The notes under the pieces were generated by a model that was given only the letters and a program-made list of their open reading frames with translations, did not search any database and was not told the origin of the DNA. A stretch of DNA of 36,781 nt from Bacillota bacterium. GTDB lineage: Bacteria > Sysuimicrobiota > Sysuimicrobiia > Sysuimicrobiales > Segetimicrobiaceae. The DNA lies in assembly GCA_021324295.1 (NCBI GenBank), contig JAJPJJ010000029.1:1-36781 (forward strand). The letters run 5' to 3'. Shown here piece after piece: positions 7,839 to 16,164 of this stretch. Both the position numbers and the translations under genes were made by a program. Every line of letters begins with the position of its first letter. Position 1 is the first letter of the stretch.

Positions 7839-8390
7839 ATGGACAGGACGCGGGAGGTCGCGACGCTGGCCGGCGGGTGCTTCTGGTGCTTGGAGGCCGT
7901 GTTCGACGAGCTCGAGGGGGTGGAGTCGGTCGTTTCCGGCTACTCCGGGGGCCGCACGCCGCACCCGACCTACCAGGAGGTCTGCAGCGATACCACTGGA
8001 CACGCCGAGGCCGTCCAGATCACCTTCGATCCCGCGGTCATCACCTACCGGGACCTGCTGCGGGTCTTCTTCACCGTCCACGATCCCACCACGCTCAACC
8101 GGCAGGGCCCCGACGTGGGCACGCAGTATCGATCCGCGATCTTCTACCATTCGCCGGAGCAGCGGGACGCGGCCGAGGAGGTCATCAAGGAGGTCGCAGA
8201 GACCGGGCTGTGGGACCGCCCCATCGTGACGGAGGTGGCCCCGCTACAAGCCTTCTATCCCGCCGAGGAATATCACCAGAAGTACTTCGCCCGTAACCCG
8301 CACCAGCAGTACTGTCGCACGGTGGTGGCGCCCAAGGTGGCGAAGTTTCGCAAGCAGTATCTGACGCGTCTGAAGAAGGCGAAACGGTGA
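7839..8390 (+). CDS. msrA: Peptide-methionine (S)-S-oxide reductase
   Basis: This 183-residue cytoplasmic enzyme reduces the S epimer of methionine sulfoxide in proteins, with thioredoxin as the usual reductant. The catalytic motif GGCFWCLEAVF places the reactive Cys at residue 14. SVVSGYSGGRTPHPTYQEVC, GHAEAVQITFDP and FFTVHDPTTLNRQGPDVGTQYRS are all hallmark MsrA segments, and the C-terminal YHQKYFARNPHQQYC gives possible resolving cysteines. AAGGAG lies six bases ahead of the ATG at 7839; an upstream open extension is not supported. No msrB is fused or adjacent. The gene stands alone between a remnant region and the nitrilase-led operon. Confidence 0.95.
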   Translation: MDRTREVATLAGGCFWCLEAVFDELEGVESVVSGYSGGRTPHPTYQEVCSDTTGHAEAVQITFDPAVITYRDLLRVFFTVHDPTTLNRQGPDVGTQYRSAIFYHSPEQRDAAEEVIKEVAETGLWDRPIVTEVAPLQAFYPAEEYHQKYFARNPHQQYCRTVVAPKVAKFRKQYLTRLKKAKR

Positions 8391-8574
8391 GCGGAGCGTG
8401 GCGGCCTGCGGCCCGTGCTCGCCGCATCGCGATCACCGGCTGAGTCGCAAATAGCCTCATCGCGCCATCGAGCGGCCGCCTTCCACGGGCACGCCCTGTG
8501 CGCATACCGGGATGACGGGAGGACTCCCTTCCCGAGGCACGAAACACTGTCCCACACGCTGCCCGGGAGCCGCC

Positions 8575-9402
8575 ATGGCGTTGCGTCTTGCGGTCGTTCA
8601 GCCTCGGACGTTCCGCGGTGAGGAGGCGGAGCGCAACGTCGAGTGCGCCGCGCGCTACATCGCGCAGGCCGCCGAGGCCGGGGCGCAGATCGTCTGTTTC
8701 CCCGAGGGCTACCCCGGGCCGTCGAATCCCGCGCACAGCTACGACGGCCTCGTGGCCGTTCAGGACGAGGCGCACCAGCACGGCATCTACGTCGTAGCCA
8801 GTCGCATCGAGCCCGCCGCTCGCGAGGAAGGCCATCATATGGTACTCCACCTCATCGGCCCGGACGGCCGTGTCTGCGGGACCTACCGGCGGACGACGCC
8901 CGTGGGGCCGTACGTCTACCGCGATATCCCCGATTGGCAGTTCACCTACGTCGCGGGCGATGCGTTGCCGGTGTTTCCCACCCCGCTCGGCTCGGTGGGA
9001 CTGCTCGTCTGCAGCGAGGTCTATGCGCCGGAGTTGCCGAGGCTTCTGGCGCTCAAGGGCGCGGAGGTTGTCCTGATGCCGGCCGGCGCCCTTCTCAATG
9101 AGCTCCTGGCGACATGGCGGACCATGGTCTGGGCGCGAGCCATCGAGAACCTCATGTACACGGCCACGTGCCAGAACATCTTCGGCGTCGAAGAGGGCGT
9201 GGCGATGGTCGCCGCGCCCGAGTGCGTGCTGGCGCAGCGGGCCGCCCCCGGGGTCCTCACCGCGGACCTGGACATGGATCGCATCCGCTGGCTGCGCGCG
9301 CAGGACGAGAAGATCGAGATGCCCAAGCAGTACCGGGTCGTGCCGGGAACCCTGCGCTGGCACCGACACGACCTCTACCGCAGGAACTACCCGGACTGGT
9401 AG
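8575..9402 (+). CDS. Carbon-nitrogen hydrolase (nitrilase superfamily) lacking the usual Lys
   Basis: This 275-residue protein has the nitrilase alpha-beta-beta-alpha fold. The triad of the family is Glu-Lys-Cys. Glu44 is in IVCFPEGYPG and Cys146 is in GLLVCSEVYAPELPR, followed by ALKGAEVVLMPAG. The usual Lys, in a YRKTHL-like motif, is replaced: the sequence reads GTYRRTTP, with Arg at about 106. The family hydrolyses linear amides, N-carbamoyl amines or nitriles in the cytoplasm. The start at ATG 8575 follows GGGAG at 5-base spacing. It is the first gene of the plus-strand arm and ends 12 bases before the cytosine-deaminase-like gene, so an N-carbamoyl or amide product from that neighbour is a plausible substrate. 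Activity with Arg at this place is uncertain. Confidence 0.85.
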   Translation: MALRLAVVQPRTFRGEEAERNVECAARYIAQAAEAGAQIVCFPEGYPGPSNPAHSYDGLVAVQDEAHQHGIYVVASRIEPAAREEGHHMVLHLIGPDGRVCGTYRRTTPVGPYVYRDIPDWQFTYVAGDALPVFPTPLGSVGLLVCSEVYAPELPRLLALKGAEVVLMPAGALLNELLATWRTMVWARAIENLMYTATCQNIFGVEEGVAMVAAPECVLAQRAAPGVLTADLDMDRIRWLRAQDEKIEMPKQYRVVPGTLRWHRHDLYRRNYPDW

Positions 9403-9414
9403 CGGGGGAGCGCG

Positions 9415-10668
9415 ATGGATCTGGTGATCCGGCGAGCGCACGTGCGAGGGTCCCCTGAGCTGGTGGACATCGGCATCGACGGCGGGAAGATCGAGGCCAT
9501 CCGGCCAGGGATCGAAGCGCACGGGTCCAGGGAGATCGATGCCGGAGGGGGCCTGGTTGCCCCAACCTTCGTCGAGCCCCACACCCACCTGGACAAGGCA
9601 TTGACGGCCGATCGGTGCCCGCCCAACCGTTCCGGGTTGATCGACGAGGTCGTCGTGAACACAACGGAGGTCGCCCGCACCTACACTGAGGAGGACGTCT
9701 ACACGAGAGCGACGACGGTGGCCGGCTGGTTCGTGCAGAACGGCGTCACCCACATTCGCACGCACGTCGACATCGGCCCTCCCGTGGGGCTCACGGGCTT
9801 GGAGGGAGTCCTGGCCGCCCGGGAGGCGCTGCGCGGCGTGGCCGATATCCAGATCGTCGCGTTCGCCCAGTGGGGCATCGTCCGCAGCCCCGGGACAGAC
9901 GAGCTGCTGCGCCGGGCGATGCGGCGGGGCGCCGACATCGTCGGGGCCAACACGGTGGCCGAACGCACCCAGGCCGACGCGGACCGGCAGATCGACGTCG
10001 TCTTTGCGATCGCCCGGGAGTTCGACGCGGATGTGGACATCCACTGCGATTCGACCGACGATCCCAACGCCACGTCGCTGCACTATCTCGCCGCGCGCAC
10101 CATCGAGCTCGGGTACCACGGGCGTGTGACGGCCGGCCACTGTTGCGCGCTGTCCAGCTACGATCCGTACTACGCGGCGAAGGTGGCGCGGCTGGTCCGG
10201 GAGGCCGGAGTGAGCATCGTCACCATGCCGATCAAGATGCTGTACGCGGGTATCCGGGACCCGTATCCCAAGCGGCGGGGCATGACGCGCATCGACGACC
10301 TGCTGGAAGTCGGGGTGAACGTGTGCACCGGCCAGGACAACATCCTCGACGGGTTCTCCCCGTGCCTGGGGCGCGCCGATCCGCTGGAGACGGCCCTCCT
10401 CGTGGCGTACAACTTCAGCTTCAAGCGCCCCGGGGATCTGGAGCTCGTCTTTGATATGGTGACGACCAACGCTGCGCGGGCGCTCGGCCTCCGCGACTAC
10501 GGACTGGCGCCCGGCCGGCCGGCCACGCTGAATGTCCTGACGGCACCCACGGTGCAGGAGGCGATCCGGTTGCAGGCGCCCCGCAGATTCGTCCTGCGCA
10601 ACGGCACGATGGTCGCGGAGACGGAGCGCGTCGAGCGTCTGCACGCAGGCACCGCACCCCGGAGCTAG
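9415..10668 (+). CDS. Cytosine-deaminase-like metal-dependent amidohydrolase (plus-arm copy)
   Basis: This 417-residue protein aligns over its whole length with the CodA type of the amidohydrolase superfamily. Metal ligands are visible as His56 and His58 (EPHTHLDKA), His210 (VDIHCD), His242 (TAGHCCALS) and Asp308 (TGQDNILDG). YPKRRGMTRIDDLLEVGVNVCTGQD and ARALGLRDYGLAPGRPA follow the CodA pattern closely. In E. coli CodA the third motif is HCDE, and its Glu shuttles the proton; here it reads HCDS (Ser213). The reaction may therefore differ from cytosine deamination, for example hydrolysis of another ring C-N bond. The ATG at 9415 follows GCGGGGGAGC. It shares an operon with the nitrilase gene and has a relative at 16165-17397. 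Confidence 0.85.
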   Translation: MDLVIRRAHVRGSPELVDIGIDGGKIEAIRPGIEAHGSREIDAGGGLVAPTFVEPHTHLDKALTADRCPPNRSGLIDEVVVNTTEVARTYTEEDVYTRATTVAGWFVQNGVTHIRTHVDIGPPVGLTGLEGVLAAREALRGVADIQIVAFAQWGIVRSPGTDELLRRAMRRGADIVGANTVAERTQADADRQIDVVFAIAREFDADVDIHCDSTDDPNATSLHYLAARTIELGYHGRVTAGHCCALSSYDPYYAAKVARLVREAGVSIVTMPIKMLYAGIRDPYPKRRGMTRIDDLLEVGVNVCTGQDNILDGFSPCLGRADPLETALLVAYNFSFKRPGDLELVFDMVTTNAARALGLRDYGLAPGRPATLNVLTAPTVQEAIRLQAPRRFVLRNGTMVAETERVERLHAGTAPRS

Positions 10669-10977
10669 AGCATGATCTCCGACGTCTGAGGGGAGGCGCA
10701 CACAGGCGGATCGGCCGCGGGGGTGCCGCGCGCCCCCGACCGGGGAACGGCGTCCCACCCCAACGAATCACGGGAGCACGACGATTCGTCGGGTCGCCGG
10801 GAGGGCGCGGAGCGCAGGCCAGCCGCGCCCTTGTCGACAGTGCACGACGCTGCGCTGGCGGTGCGCCACGGGAGATCGGCCCCAGCGTGGCGCCGAGGGC
10901 CATCGACGATGGCTCGATCGCCGCGATGCGGCGACGCGGCAGGGCGCCCCGGTGCCCTGGGAGAGGGGCGAATCCGA
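10669..10977 (+). other. 309-base intergenic gap with two small inverted repeats
   Basis: No gene is recognised. CGGGGG (10718-10723) and CCCCCG (10733-10738) can form a GC hairpin without a T tract. The 13-base palindrome CGACGATTCGTCG (10779-10791) is a possible protein-binding site. An open frame continuous with the downstream hydrolase crosses most of the gap, but its translation is low-complexity Arg/Ala/Pro typical of non-coding high-G+C sequence. Confidence 0.4.
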
Positions 10978-12054
10978 GTGAGCCGTGAGACCGTACAGTC
11001 GGCGCTGCGCGTCCATGCCGGGCGGTTCGTCGGCGACGGCGTCCATCCGGTCGATCTCGACACCATCATCGCGGGCGTCCGGCGCTGGGACGAGTGGTTC
11101 CCGGCCTGGGCCGCGATCGGCGACCGGTACCAGCGGCTGGCCGACGAGGCACTCCAGACAGGCGACACGACGACCGCCGGAGAATGGCTGTGGCAGGCGT
11201 CGATCTCGTACCACTACGCGCAGTTCCTGTTCTTTCACGATCCTGAGCGGCGCGAGTCCGGACAGCGGAAGAAACAGGAGCTGTACGATCGCGCGGCCCC
11301 CCTGTTGGTCCCGCCGGCCCGGCGGTTTGGGGTCCCGCTCGACGAGGCGGTCGTCCCCGGGTTCCTGCGGCTGCCGCCCGGCCGGGGACCCTTCCCGCTC
11401 GTGGTGCTGCTGGGCGGTCTCGAGAGCACGAAAGAGGAGAGCTACCATTTTGAGAACATGCTCTTGAAGCGCGGCGTCGCGACCTGCACGTTCGACGGCC
11501 CCGGCCAGGGCGAGATGTGGTTCCAGGTCCGGCTCCGCCCTGACTTCGAGCGGTATACGTCCGCCGTCCTCGACTGGCTCGAAGGGCAACCGGAGATCGA
11601 CCCCGGCCGCGTCGGGATCCTCGGCCGGAGCCTCGGGGGCTACTACGCGATTCGCTCGGCGGCCCTGGATCCGCGCATCAAAGCCTGCGTCGCCTGGGGT
11701 CCGCTCTACGACATGTCCTCGTGGGATCACATGGCCGTGCTCACCCGCCTCGGCTTCCAGTACGTTTCGGGACAGCCCTCCGAGGCCGCGGCCAAGGCGT
11801 ACCTGCACGCGGCGGTCACGCTGGCAGGCGTGGCCGAGCGGGTGCGCTGCCCCGTCTACGTGCTCCACGGGGCCAAAGACGATCTGATCCCCCTGTCCCA
11901 TGTGGAGCGGTTGGATCGCGAGATCCGTCATGCGCCCCAAAAGCGCATCGTCATCGAGCCGGATGGGAACCACTGCTGCCACAACCTCTATCCCATCGTG
12001 CGTCCGCGAATGGCGGACTGGCTTGCGCGAGCGCTGGTGTCCCCGTGTTGTTGA
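10978..12054 (+). CDS. Alpha/beta-hydrolase (dienelactone-hydrolase/DPHN-hydrolase-like)
   Basis: This 358-residue protein has a helical N-terminal part to about residue 130 (AGEWLWQASISYHYAQFLFFHDP) and a C-terminal alpha/beta-hydrolase domain. The nucleophile elbow is GRSLGGYYAIRSAALDPRIK. The acid is probably in YVLHGAKDDLIP and the catalytic His in PDGNHCCHN. This arrangement resembles 2,6-dihydroxypseudooxynicotine hydrolase and FrsA-like enzymes, which cleave C-C or ester bonds; the substrate here is unknown. The GTG at 10978 is chosen, with GAGAGGGG upstream and the helical domain starting there. Its end overlaps the start of the next amidohydrolase by 10 bases, so the two proteins are made together. 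Confidence 0.82.
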   Translation: MSRETVQSALRVHAGRFVGDGVHPVDLDTIIAGVRRWDEWFPAWAAIGDRYQRLADEALQTGDTTTAGEWLWQASISYHYAQFLFFHDPERRESGQRKKQELYDRAAPLLVPPARRFGVPLDEAVVPGFLRLPPGRGPFPLVVLLGGLESTKEESYHFENMLLKRGVATCTFDGPGQGEMWFQVRLRPDFERYTSAVLDWLEGQPEIDPGRVGILGRSLGGYYAIRSAALDPRIKACVAWGPLYDMSSWDHMAVLTRLGFQYVSGQPSEAAAKAYLHAAVTLAGVAERVRCPVYVLHGAKDDLIPLSHVERLDREIRHAPQKRIVIEPDGNHCCHNLYPIVRPRMADWLARALVSPCC

Positions 12055-13433
12055 TCAGCGGTGGGACGGTCGTGACCATCAATCGCGCGCGGGACATCAT
12101 CGAGCGCGGCGCGGTCCTGGTGGACGGCGACCGGATCGCGGCGGTCGGCGAGGCCGGCGACCTCGAGCGCCGGCACCCGGGCGCGCAGCGCATCGACGCG
12201 AGCAGCAGGACGGTCATCCCCGGCCTCATCAACACGCACACGCATCTGATCCAGACCCTGCTGAAGGGCCTCGGTGACGACAAGCCGCTCTACGCCTGGA
12301 TCAAGGAGATGACTCTCCCGGCGTCGGTGCAGGCGACCGAGGAGGATTGCTACGCCGCGGCCCTTCACGGGGCGCTCGAGGCGATCCACTCCGGCACGAC
12401 CACGGTGGTGGACTTCACCTATGTCAATCACCGCCCCGGCCTCAGCGAGGCGATCGTGCGAGGCCTGGGCGACGCCGGCGTGCGGGCGATCGTCGCCCGA
12501 GGGCTGGTGACGCAGGGCGCCGACCTCGGGGTCCCGCCGGCGATGATCGAGACGACCGACCACGCCCTGGCGGAGTGCGAGCGGCTCATCAAGGCGCACA
12601 ACCGCCCCGACAGCCGCGTGCAGGTCGGCATGTCCCCGTGCATCCTCTGGATGGTGGATGAGCCGACGCTGCGAGAGACACGGCGGCTGGCGGATCGGGT
12701 CGGCGGCATTATCACGATCCACCTGTCGGAGACCACCTTTGAGGTGGAGCAGGCTCTCAAGCGCTACGGGAGGCGCGAGCTGGAGGTCATGGACGGCGTC
12801 GGATTCCTCGGCGGCGACGTGCTCGCCGTGCACTGCACGAAGTGCACCCCGAGGGACATCAGGGTGATGAAGGCGCTGGACGTCAAGGTCTCCCACAATC
12901 CGTGCAGCAACATGTACTTGGCTTCGGGGATCGCCCCGATTCCCGAGATGCTGCTGGCGGGTGTCACCGTCGGGCTGGCCACCGACGGCCCGGCCAGCAA
13001 CAACAACCAGAACATGCTGCACGTGCTCAAGTTCGGCGCCCTCCTGCACAAGGTCGCTCGCGAAGACGCCACCGTCGTGACCGCGGAGAAGATCCTGGAG
13101 ATGGCCACCATCGATGGGGCCCGGGCCATCGGCAGGGAGCACGACCTTGGATCGCTCGAGCCCGGCAAGAAGGCGGATATCGCGATCATGGCGTTCGATA
13201 ACCCATACGTCGCACCCGTTCATAACCCCGTCTCCGCGCTCGTCTACGCCGCGCTGGGCAACGAGGCGGAGACGGTGCTGATCGATGGCAAGATCGTGAT
13301 GCGCGCCCGCCGCGTCACGACGGTGGACGAGGTCAGCGTCCGGGAGCGGGCGCAGGCGGCCGCGGAGGCTCTCGCGCAGCGGTCCGGCGTGGCACATCTC
13401 GCGCGGCGTCGCTGGCGGTCGACCGGCTACTAG
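12045..13433 (+). CDS. MTA/SAH-deaminase-like (TRZ/ATZ family) amidohydrolase, plus-arm copy
   Basis: This 462-residue member of the ATZ/TRZ branch of amidohydrolases deaminates or dechlorinates purine-, pterin- or triazine-like rings. It has an N-terminal beta-sandwich (LLISGGTVVTINRARDII) and metal ligands His65 and His67 in GLINTHTHL. HLSETTFE, AVHCTKCTP, VSHNPCSNMYLASG and ATDGPASNNNQNM follow, then a C-terminal SLEPGKKADIAIM segment closing the sandwich. It is colinear and the same length as the protein at 17419-18807, clearly a paralogue. The GTG at 12045 overlaps the previous gene's stop and gives the expected N-terminal strand. A BMP-type binding protein follows, which suggests a nucleoside-like substrate. 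Confidence 0.87.
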   Translation: MLLISGGTVVTINRARDIIERGAVLVDGDRIAAVGEAGDLERRHPGAQRIDASSRTVIPGLINTHTHLIQTLLKGLGDDKPLYAWIKEMTLPASVQATEEDCYAAALHGALEAIHSGTTTVVDFTYVNHRPGLSEAIVRGLGDAGVRAIVARGLVTQGADLGVPPAMIETTDHALAECERLIKAHNRPDSRVQVGMSPCILWMVDEPTLRETRRLADRVGGIITIHLSETTFEVEQALKRYGRRELEVMDGVGFLGGDVLAVHCTKCTPRDIRVMKALDVKVSHNPCSNMYLASGIAPIPEMLLAGVTVGLATDGPASNNNQNMLHVLKFGALLHKVAREDATVVTAEKILEMATIDGARAIGREHDLGSLEPGKKADIAIMAFDNPYVAPVHNPVSALVYAALGNEAETVLIDGKIVMRARRVTTVDEVSVRERAQAAAEALAQRSGVAHLARRRWRSTGY

Positions 13434-13484
13434 CGCCTCCGGAGGGCGGGACCGAGAGGACGCACGGAGAGGGGAGGAATGCGG

Positions 13485-14471
13485 ATGTCCGCGATACGTC
13501 GAGGGGGATTGCGAGGCACGATGTCCGTCGCGGTGGCGCTCGCCGTAGCGATCGCGCTCGCGGCCGCGCCGATGCCGGCCGCGAGGGGCGCGGCCCCGCT
13601 CAAGGTGGCCGCGGCCCTGCCCGGGATCATCACCGACAAGGGCTGGAACCAGGCCGCCTACGAGGCGCTGAGGCAGATGCAGAAGCAGCTCGGCGCGCAG
13701 ATCGCGTACACCGAGCGTGTCGCCCAGTCCGACCAGACCGAGGTCCTGGGCGACTACGCGCGGCGGGGCTTCGATGTCGTCTTTGGTCACGGTGGCGAGT
13801 TCGATGCCGCGGCGAAGCAGGTTGCGCAGCGCTTTCCCAAGACCAAGGTGATCGTGTCCGCGGGGACCGTGACCGGCCGCAATCTCGCCTCCGTGCAGGT
13901 CAACGTCTTCCAGATGGGGTACCTGACGGGGACCGTCGCGGGGATGATGACCAAGTCGAACAAGGTCGCGGCGATCCTGGCGCAGAAGTTTCAGCAGACC
14001 GATGAGATGCTCCTCGGGTACACCGAAGGAGCCAGGGCCGTCAACCCCAACGTCACAGTGTCGAGCTCCTACACCGGCGACTGGAACGACGTGGGGAAGG
14101 CCAAAGAGGCGGCGATCGCCCACATCGCCCAGGGCGCCGACGTGGTCTGGCCGATCCTCGACCATGCGCTCGTCGGTGTGTTCGATGCCGTCAAGGAGAA
14201 GAACGTATACGCGCTGGGATTCACCGGGGACCAGCTCGATCTGGCACCCAAGAACATCCTCACTAGCGGCCTCCAAAGGATCGGTGTGGCGATGGTCGAG
14301 ATGGTCAAGCTCGTGGCCGCCGGCAAGTTTTCGGGCAAGGTGTACGTCTTCGGCCTGGAAGTCGGGGCGACGGGTCTGGGCCGCTATAACCCGGTCGTCC
14401 CGCAGAAGGTGAAGGACAAGGTCACGGAAGTCAAGCAGGCTCTGCTGGCGGGGAGGATCAAGCACCCGTAG
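13485..14471 (+). CDS. BMP-family (basic membrane protein) ABC substrate-binding protein, plus-arm copy
   Basis: This 328-residue exported protein has a signal segment (about 12-35, SVAVALAVAIALAAAPMPA). The BMP/Med-type periplasmic domain follows: LKVAAALPGIITDKGWNQAAYEALRQ, YARRGFDVVFGHGGEFDAAAKQVAQRFP, SSSYTGDWNDVGKAKEAAI, and GADVVWPILDHALVGVFDAVKE. BMP proteins are known nucleoside (PnrA, NupN) or related ligand receptors. The start at ATG 13485 has GGGGAGG at 7-base spacing; the ATG at 13479 is too close to it. No permease or ATPase follows: its 3' end overlaps the convergent amidohydrolase by 14 bases. It probably uses the ATPase and permeases at 18892-22487, whose own binding protein is closely similar. 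Confidence 0.9.
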   Translation: MSAIRRGGLRGTMSVAVALAVAIALAAAPMPAARGAAPLKVAAALPGIITDKGWNQAAYEALRQMQKQLGAQIAYTERVAQSDQTEVLGDYARRGFDVVFGHGGEFDAAAKQVAQRFPKTKVIVSAGTVTGRNLASVQVNVFQMGYLTGTVAGMMTKSNKVAAILAQKFQQTDEMLLGYTEGARAVNPNVTVSSSYTGDWNDVGKAKEAAIAHIAQGADVVWPILDHALVGVFDAVKEKNVYALGFTGDQLDLAPKNILTSGLQRIGVAMVEMVKLVAAGKFSGKVYVFGLEVGATGLGRYNPVVPQKVKDKVTEVKQALLAGRIKHP

Positions 14472-16035
14472 GCGGAGAGGGGCCCTGAGGGTCGGCGTCC
14501 GATCGCGGTCGCCCGTCTCCCGTCCGGGACTCCCACGTGCCACAGGGGTGCCAGCGTCCCGCTACCGCCGCGGTCGGGTGTCCCCAGGTCTTCGCCACCA
14601 GCTCCGCGAACCGCGGGGCGTGCTGCTGGATCTCGCTGTACGCCTCCCGGCACCTTCTCAAGAGGTGCGCGCCGCGGCCCGCCGCCTCCGCCAGGAGCGC
14701 CTCCTGGTCCGTGCCGGTCAGCCGTCCCGCCCTGATGACCGGCCGGCCCGAGGTCCAGACTTCCACGACGGCGTGCTCCGGCCGGCCAAAGACGATCTGC
14801 CACGAGGGATTGTGCAGCGGGGTCAGTGCAGGCACGTCGCGCCGTAGGAAGACGAGATCAGCCCACTTCCCCACCTCGAGCGAGCCGACCTCGGCCGCGA
14901 GGCCCAGCACCCGCGCGCCACCGAGCGTCGCCGCCTCGAGGGCATCCGCGGACGTTGGCCAGGACGTGGCATCGGGCTCGATGACCCGGCCGAGGAGCGC
15001 GGCCAGCTTCATCGCCTCGAACATCGACTGGCATCCGGCGCAGGCGGAGTTGTCGGTGCCCAGGGCCACGGTGATGCCGCGCCGCCGCATCTCGACGAAC
15101 GGCATGATGCCGTCTCCGAGGTGCAGGTTGGCGACGGGGACGTGGACGACTGCGGCCCCGTTCGTGGCAATGCGGTCGAGGTCGCTGGCGGACGTCCAGA
15201 TCGCGTGCGCAAGCGAGGCGTGCGGGCCGAGGAGCCCGAGCGCCTCGAGGTGCTCGACCATAGAGCGACCGTACTGTTGCTGCGCGGCCACCTCCTGCGG
15301 CCGCGACTCGAGCAGGTGCGTGTGCCACTGCAGGCCATGGCGGCGGGCCAGATCGGCGGTTGCCACCAGCAGCTCGTCGCTGCACCGCAGCGGCCCGGAG
15401 GGGCCGAGGGCGACGGTCACGCCATCTGCGGGCCGATGGCAGCGCCGGATGACCTCCTCGAGCGGCTCGAGCGAGCCGGCCGCCGGCAGGCCCGGCCCCC
15501 CGGCCACGGGACCGGCCGCGGAGGAGGGTACGGGAAACCCCGCGGGCAGCGTCGCCGCATAGGGACGGTCGGAGAACTGCGGCGTCAGCATGCAGCGCAG
15601 GCCCAGGCGGCGGTAGACCCGCGCTGCTCTGGCCAGGGCCTCGGCCGGCTGCGACAGATGGTCGAGGCAGGCGGTGCACCCGGAGGCGAGGAGCTCAAGG
15701 GCGCCCAGCGCCGACGAGACCTCCACGTCGTCGGCGCTCAACCGCGGCCCCTCGGCGATCACGTACATGACGTACGCCTCCAGCGGCGCCGCCTCGATGT
15801 GGCCCTTGAGCAGGTTGCCGTAGGAGTGATAGTGGGCGTCGATCAAGCCCGGCATCACGATCTGGCCGCCGAGATCCCGCACCTCGGCGCCCGGCACCGG
15901 GGCGGGGTGTCGGCCCGGGCCCAACGCCGCGATGCGGCCGTTCTCCACGAGCAGGTGACCGTCGGCGATCACGCGTCGCTCGGGATCCAGCGTGATCAGG
16001 CAGGCGTTCTCGAGCAACACCGCCGACGTGTTCAC
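14458..16035 (-). CDS. Amidohydrolase of the ATZ/TRZ family (distinct subgroup, minus arm)
   Basis: This 525-residue protein has N-terminal strands (VLLENACLITLDPERRVIADG) and metal ligands His68 and His70 in GLIDAHYHSYGNL, where HYH replaces the usual HTH. LQWHTHLLES, SLAHAIWTS and GTDNSACAGCQSM supply the remaining metal and acid residues. SLEVGKWADLVFLRRD closes the sandwich domain. It is more distant from the two MTA/SAH-deaminase-like proteins than they are from each other. The GTG at 16035 is preceded by GGGGGT; no better start is in frame. It is the last gene of the minus-arm series, 129 bases after the CodA-like gene. A Pro/Gly-rich tail of about 25 residues may reflect stop-codon drift into the convergent neighbour. 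Confidence 0.85.
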   Translation of the reverse strand: MNTSAVLLENACLITLDPERRVIADGHLLVENGRIAALGPGRHPAPVPGAEVRDLGGQIVMPGLIDAHYHSYGNLLKGHIEAAPLEAYVMYVIAEGPRLSADDVEVSSALGALELLASGCTACLDHLSQPAEALARAARVYRRLGLRCMLTPQFSDRPYAATLPAGFPVPSSAAGPVAGGPGLPAAGSLEPLEEVIRRCHRPADGVTVALGPSGPLRCSDELLVATADLARRHGLQWHTHLLESRPQEVAAQQQYGRSMVEHLEALGLLGPHASLAHAIWTSASDLDRIATNGAAVVHVPVANLHLGDGIMPFVEMRRRGITVALGTDNSACAGCQSMFEAMKLAALLGRVIEPDATSWPTSADALEAATLGGARVLGLAAEVGSLEVGKWADLVFLRRDVPALTPLHNPSWQIVFGRPEHAVVEVWTSGRPVIRAGRLTGTDQEALLAEAAGRGAHLLRRCREAYSEIQQHAPRFAELVAKTWGHPTAAVAGRWHPCGTWESRTGDGRPRSDADPQGPSPPTGA

Positions 16036-16164
16036 AGCATTACCCCCGTTCGGCCGCGAGCAGCGTCGAGCCCCGCGCCGCGCGCCCGGCGCCCGGGAGG
16101 TCGCCCGAGCGCCCCCGCAGCTCGCGTCCCCGGCGCCCCCGCGCGTCGCCCGCAGCGCGGCTTG

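Noticed and set aside
8185-10758. 857-codon open frame on the minus strand
   Set aside because: It lies antisense to msrA, the nitrilase and the CodA-like gene, all with clear motifs. Its translation is His/Arg/Gly-rich with no domain, a shadow of high G+C codon bias.
10723-10977. Upstream extension of the alpha/beta hydrolase
   Set aside because: No start with a ribosome binding site, biased composition and no similarity to the helical domain; the GTG at 10978 fits better.
11988-14543. 851-codon open frame on the minus strand
   Set aside because: Antisense to the amidohydrolase and BMP receptor; compositionally biased and without recognisable domains.
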